Source of the DNA: DAOTZS01 sp034434335
GTDB lineage: Bacteria; Chloroflexota; Anaerolineae; CG2-30-64-16
Assembly (NCBI GenBank): GCA_034434335.1
Contig: DAOTZS010000098.1
Coordinates: 1 to 16,361 of the forward strand
Direction: 5' to 3'
DNA: 16,361 nucleotides
Below, piece after piece: positions 14,883-16,361 of the stretch. Position 1 is the stretch's first letter. Every line of letters begins with the position of its first letter. Below the pieces are notes generated by a model. It worked only from the letters and a program-made list of their open reading frames with translations. It was not told the DNA's origin and searched no databases. The position numbers and the translations under genes are program-made.

Positions 14883-15619
14883 CCCAGAGCTTGTCCGTTA
14901 ACCTCCCGCATCAGCCGGCCATTGAGGTGGTCGGCCTTTCCTTTGCCTATCCCGACGGCAATCACGCGCTCCGCGATGTATCATTCACTGTTTTACCTGG
15001 AGAGAAGGTGGCGCTGGTGGGGCCGAACGGCGCGGGCAAGTCCACCCTGATATTACACCTCAATGGCATTCTGCGGCCTACGGCAGGGACAGTGCGAGTA
15101 CACGGATTAGAGGTGCAGGATGGCAATCTCAAGCGCGTGCGCGCGCTCGTTGGACTTGTTTTCCAGGATCCCGATGATCAGCTCTTTTGTCCAACCGTGT
15201 TTGATGACGTTGCCTTTGGCCCCCTGTATCAGGGACTATCAGAAGACCAGGTGCGCGAGCGCGTGGCTGAAGCGCTAGCAGCCGTTCATATGAGCGAATA
15301 TGGCTCGCGCATCTCTCACCACCTAAGCGTAGGTGAGAAAAAGCGGATTGCCATCGCTACCGTGCTTGCCATGCGGCCGGAAATCCTAGCACTGGATGAG
15401 CCAACCGCCGATCTGGACCCCCGGGCCCGGCGTGGGTTGATCCAACTTCTGCGCGAGTTGCCTCAAACGATGCTGGTGGCAACTCACGACATCCGGATGG
15501 TGGCCGAACTACTGCCCCGCACCTTGATCATGGATGGCGGGAAGATCGTAGCAGATGGCCCAACAGAAGAGCTTCTAAACAATGCAGACCTGCTCGCGGC
15601 CCATGGCCTCGAAAAATAG
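14879..15619 (+). CDS. cbiO: Cobalt/nickel ECF transporter ATPase CbiO
   Basis: 246-residue ABC ATPase. Walker A is GPNGAGKST (48-56, Lys54). The Q-loop is VFQDPDDQLF, with the DPDDQ typical of ECF/CbiO ATPases. The signature LSVGE (149-153) has Val where the family usually has Gly or a small residue. Walker B is ILALDEP (169-175, catalytic E174), the D-loop is TADLDP, and the switch His is H203 in THD. It powers metal uptake as a homodimer with CbiQ at the cytoplasmic face. It starts inside the cbiQ stop codon (ATGA), so translation is coupled. The Fur-family gene follows 33 nt later. Confidence 0.94.
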   Translation: MTQSLSVNLPHQPAIEVVGLSFAYPDGNHALRDVSFTVLPGEKVALVGPNGAGKSTLILHLNGILRPTAGTVRVHGLEVQDGNLKRVRALVGLVFQDPDDQLFCPTVFDDVAFGPLYQGLSEDQVRERVAEALAAVHMSEYGSRISHHLSVGEKKRIAIATVLAMRPEILALDEPTADLDPRARRGLIQLLRELPQTMLVATHDIRMVAELLPRTLIMDGGKIVADGPTEELLNNADLLAAHGLEK

Positions 15620-15652
15620 GCCCTAACCCGCATGCTGACCAGGGGGTGCTCA

Positions 15653-16144
15653 ATGTCCTGTCAGGAAACATTCTTTCGGGAACTTCGCCAGCGTGGGCTG
15701 CGCCTGACTCCACAACGCGAGATTGTGCTTTCGGTGATGCACCAGATCGAAGGGTTGGCTACTGCCGAGGAGATCCACCGACGGGTTCAGGAGTTTACTG
15801 TGGCGGTGGATATTTCTACTGTATACCGCACTCTGGAGCTATTGAAGGAATTTGGGGTGGTAATGGAAGTAGAAGCCTGCGATGGCCAGCGGCGTTACGA
15901 GCTCATCACCACTCATGGCCATCATATCTACCTCACCTGTAATGCCTGTGGCGCGGTAATCGCAGCCGACCTGGAACCAGCGCGCCGCTTAGCGGCTGAA
16001 CTGCAAGCCACTTACGGCTTTGCAGTGGATCTGCATCGCCTGTCGGTGCCGGGGCTGTGCCAGGCCTGTCAGGCAACTCGAAGTGACACCTCAAGGGGCC
16101 CGCGCCAGGAAATCTCCAGAGGGGCAGACCCCAGTCCAACCTGA
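15653..16144 (+). CDS. Fur-family metal-responsive transcriptional repressor
   Basis: 163 residues. The winged-helix DNA-binding domain covers about 1-85: FRELRQRGLRLTPQREIVL, then AEEIHRRV and the recognition helix DISTVYRTLELLKEFGVV. The dimerisation/metal domain has a His cluster HGHH (88-91) and two CxxC pairs for structural zinc, C96/C99 and C136/C139. After the last pair comes an unusual 24-residue polar tail (about 140-163). It could sense nickel (Nur), cobalt, zinc (Zur) or iron (Fur). Its position as the likely last gene of a Co/Ni importer operon favours Ni or Co sensing; the subfamily cannot be fixed from sequence alone. ATG 15653 has an AGGGGGTG site about 7 nt upstream; the earlier in-frame ATG at 15632 lacks one. 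Confidence 0.92.
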   Translation: MSCQETFFRELRQRGLRLTPQREIVLSVMHQIEGLATAEEIHRRVQEFTVAVDISTVYRTLELLKEFGVVMEVEACDGQRRYELITTHGHHIYLTCNACGAVIAADLEPARRLAAELQATYGFAVDLHRLSVPGLCQACQATRSDTSRGPRQEISRGADPSPT

Positions 16145-16168
16145 TCCTTCTGTCCTGTGAGAACGTCA

Positions 16169-16189
16169 GGCCGTGGGAGGCCGTTTTTT
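16169..16189 (+). terminator. Probable intrinsic terminator after the Fur-family gene
   Basis: GGCC (16169-16172) and GGCC (16179-16182) can pair around GTGGGA. One G follows, then six T. The stem is short (4 bp), but the T-run and position 25 nt after the stop codon fit the end of the cbiMQO-fur operon. Confidence 0.5.
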
Positions 16190-16361
16190 AGCCAGGTCCC
16201 AGTTTGACAGTTTGGCCCTCTCCTGTTACCCTTCTGCTGCAGGACAAAAGACGAAGACGTTGGTCCTCGCTCGCTGGTCCTCGTAGTACAGTGACGCGCT
16301 CGCGCCTCAAGACCAGACCTTACGATACGATCGGTTTTTTTCTGCCAGCCTTATTACGCCA
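16190..16361. other. Non-coding end of window, no gene recognised
   Basis: No convincing open frame, tRNA or promoter is seen. It contains a 9-bp direct repeat TGGTCCTCG (16261-16269 and 16275-16283) and a seven-T run at 16335-16341 that has no clear hairpin before it. It may be the upstream region of a gene beyond the window. Confidence 0.4.

Noticed and set aside
16320..16345. T-run GGTTTTTTTCT near the window end as a terminator
   Set aside because: No stable hairpin immediately precedes it on the + strand, and on the reverse strand it would be an A-run.

Overview
This 16.4 kb window looks like chromosomal DNA of a Gram-positive-like or deeply branching bacterium. My best guess is Chloroflexota (Anaerolineae-like). 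That rests on moderately high GC, a GrpE/J-like/Hsp70 module of a type I associate with that phylum, and a cytosolic GH57 glycosidase. It is an inference from gene style, not a database result. All recognisable genes are on the + strand. I see no insertion sequence, phage gene, CRISPR array, tRNA or rRNA. Gene density is high, and the only non-coding stretches over 150 bp are the tmRNA locus and the gaps at 8341-8613, 9088-9260 and 16145-16361.

Layout: (1) the last codons of an upstream gene (1-39), then a uroporphyrinogen-decarboxylase-fold (corrinoid/methyltransferase-like) protein. (2) ssrA (tmRNA, 1303-1712) with a textbook promoter. (3) A four-gene chaperone module at 1792-7423: a large TPR protein, a small J-like protein without the HPD motif, a long GrpE-like protein and a shortened Hsp70. 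(4) mtnP (methylthioadenosine phosphorylase), in tight sequence with the chaperones. (5) greA behind its own promoter, then an intrinsic-terminator-like hairpin whose T-run ends about 18 nt before lysS. (6) lysS and a GH57 alpha-glucan-acting enzyme. (7) A cobalt/nickel ECF transporter operon, cbiM(N)-cbiQ-cbiO, followed by a Fur-family repressor. Its promoter is overlaid by a palindromic array built on ATTGC/GCAAT half-sites.

How the genes may work together: regions 2 and 3 are both protein quality control (ribosome rescue plus an Hsp70 machine), and they are separated only by a hairpin that lacks a good T-tract. Region 7 reads as a self-contained metal homeostasis unit: importer, metal-sensing repressor and a candidate operator. 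The two most promising leads are this putative Nur/Fur-type operator-regulator-transporter circuit and the variant Hsp70 module, in which the J-protein, GrpE and Hsp70 all depart from the canonical forms.
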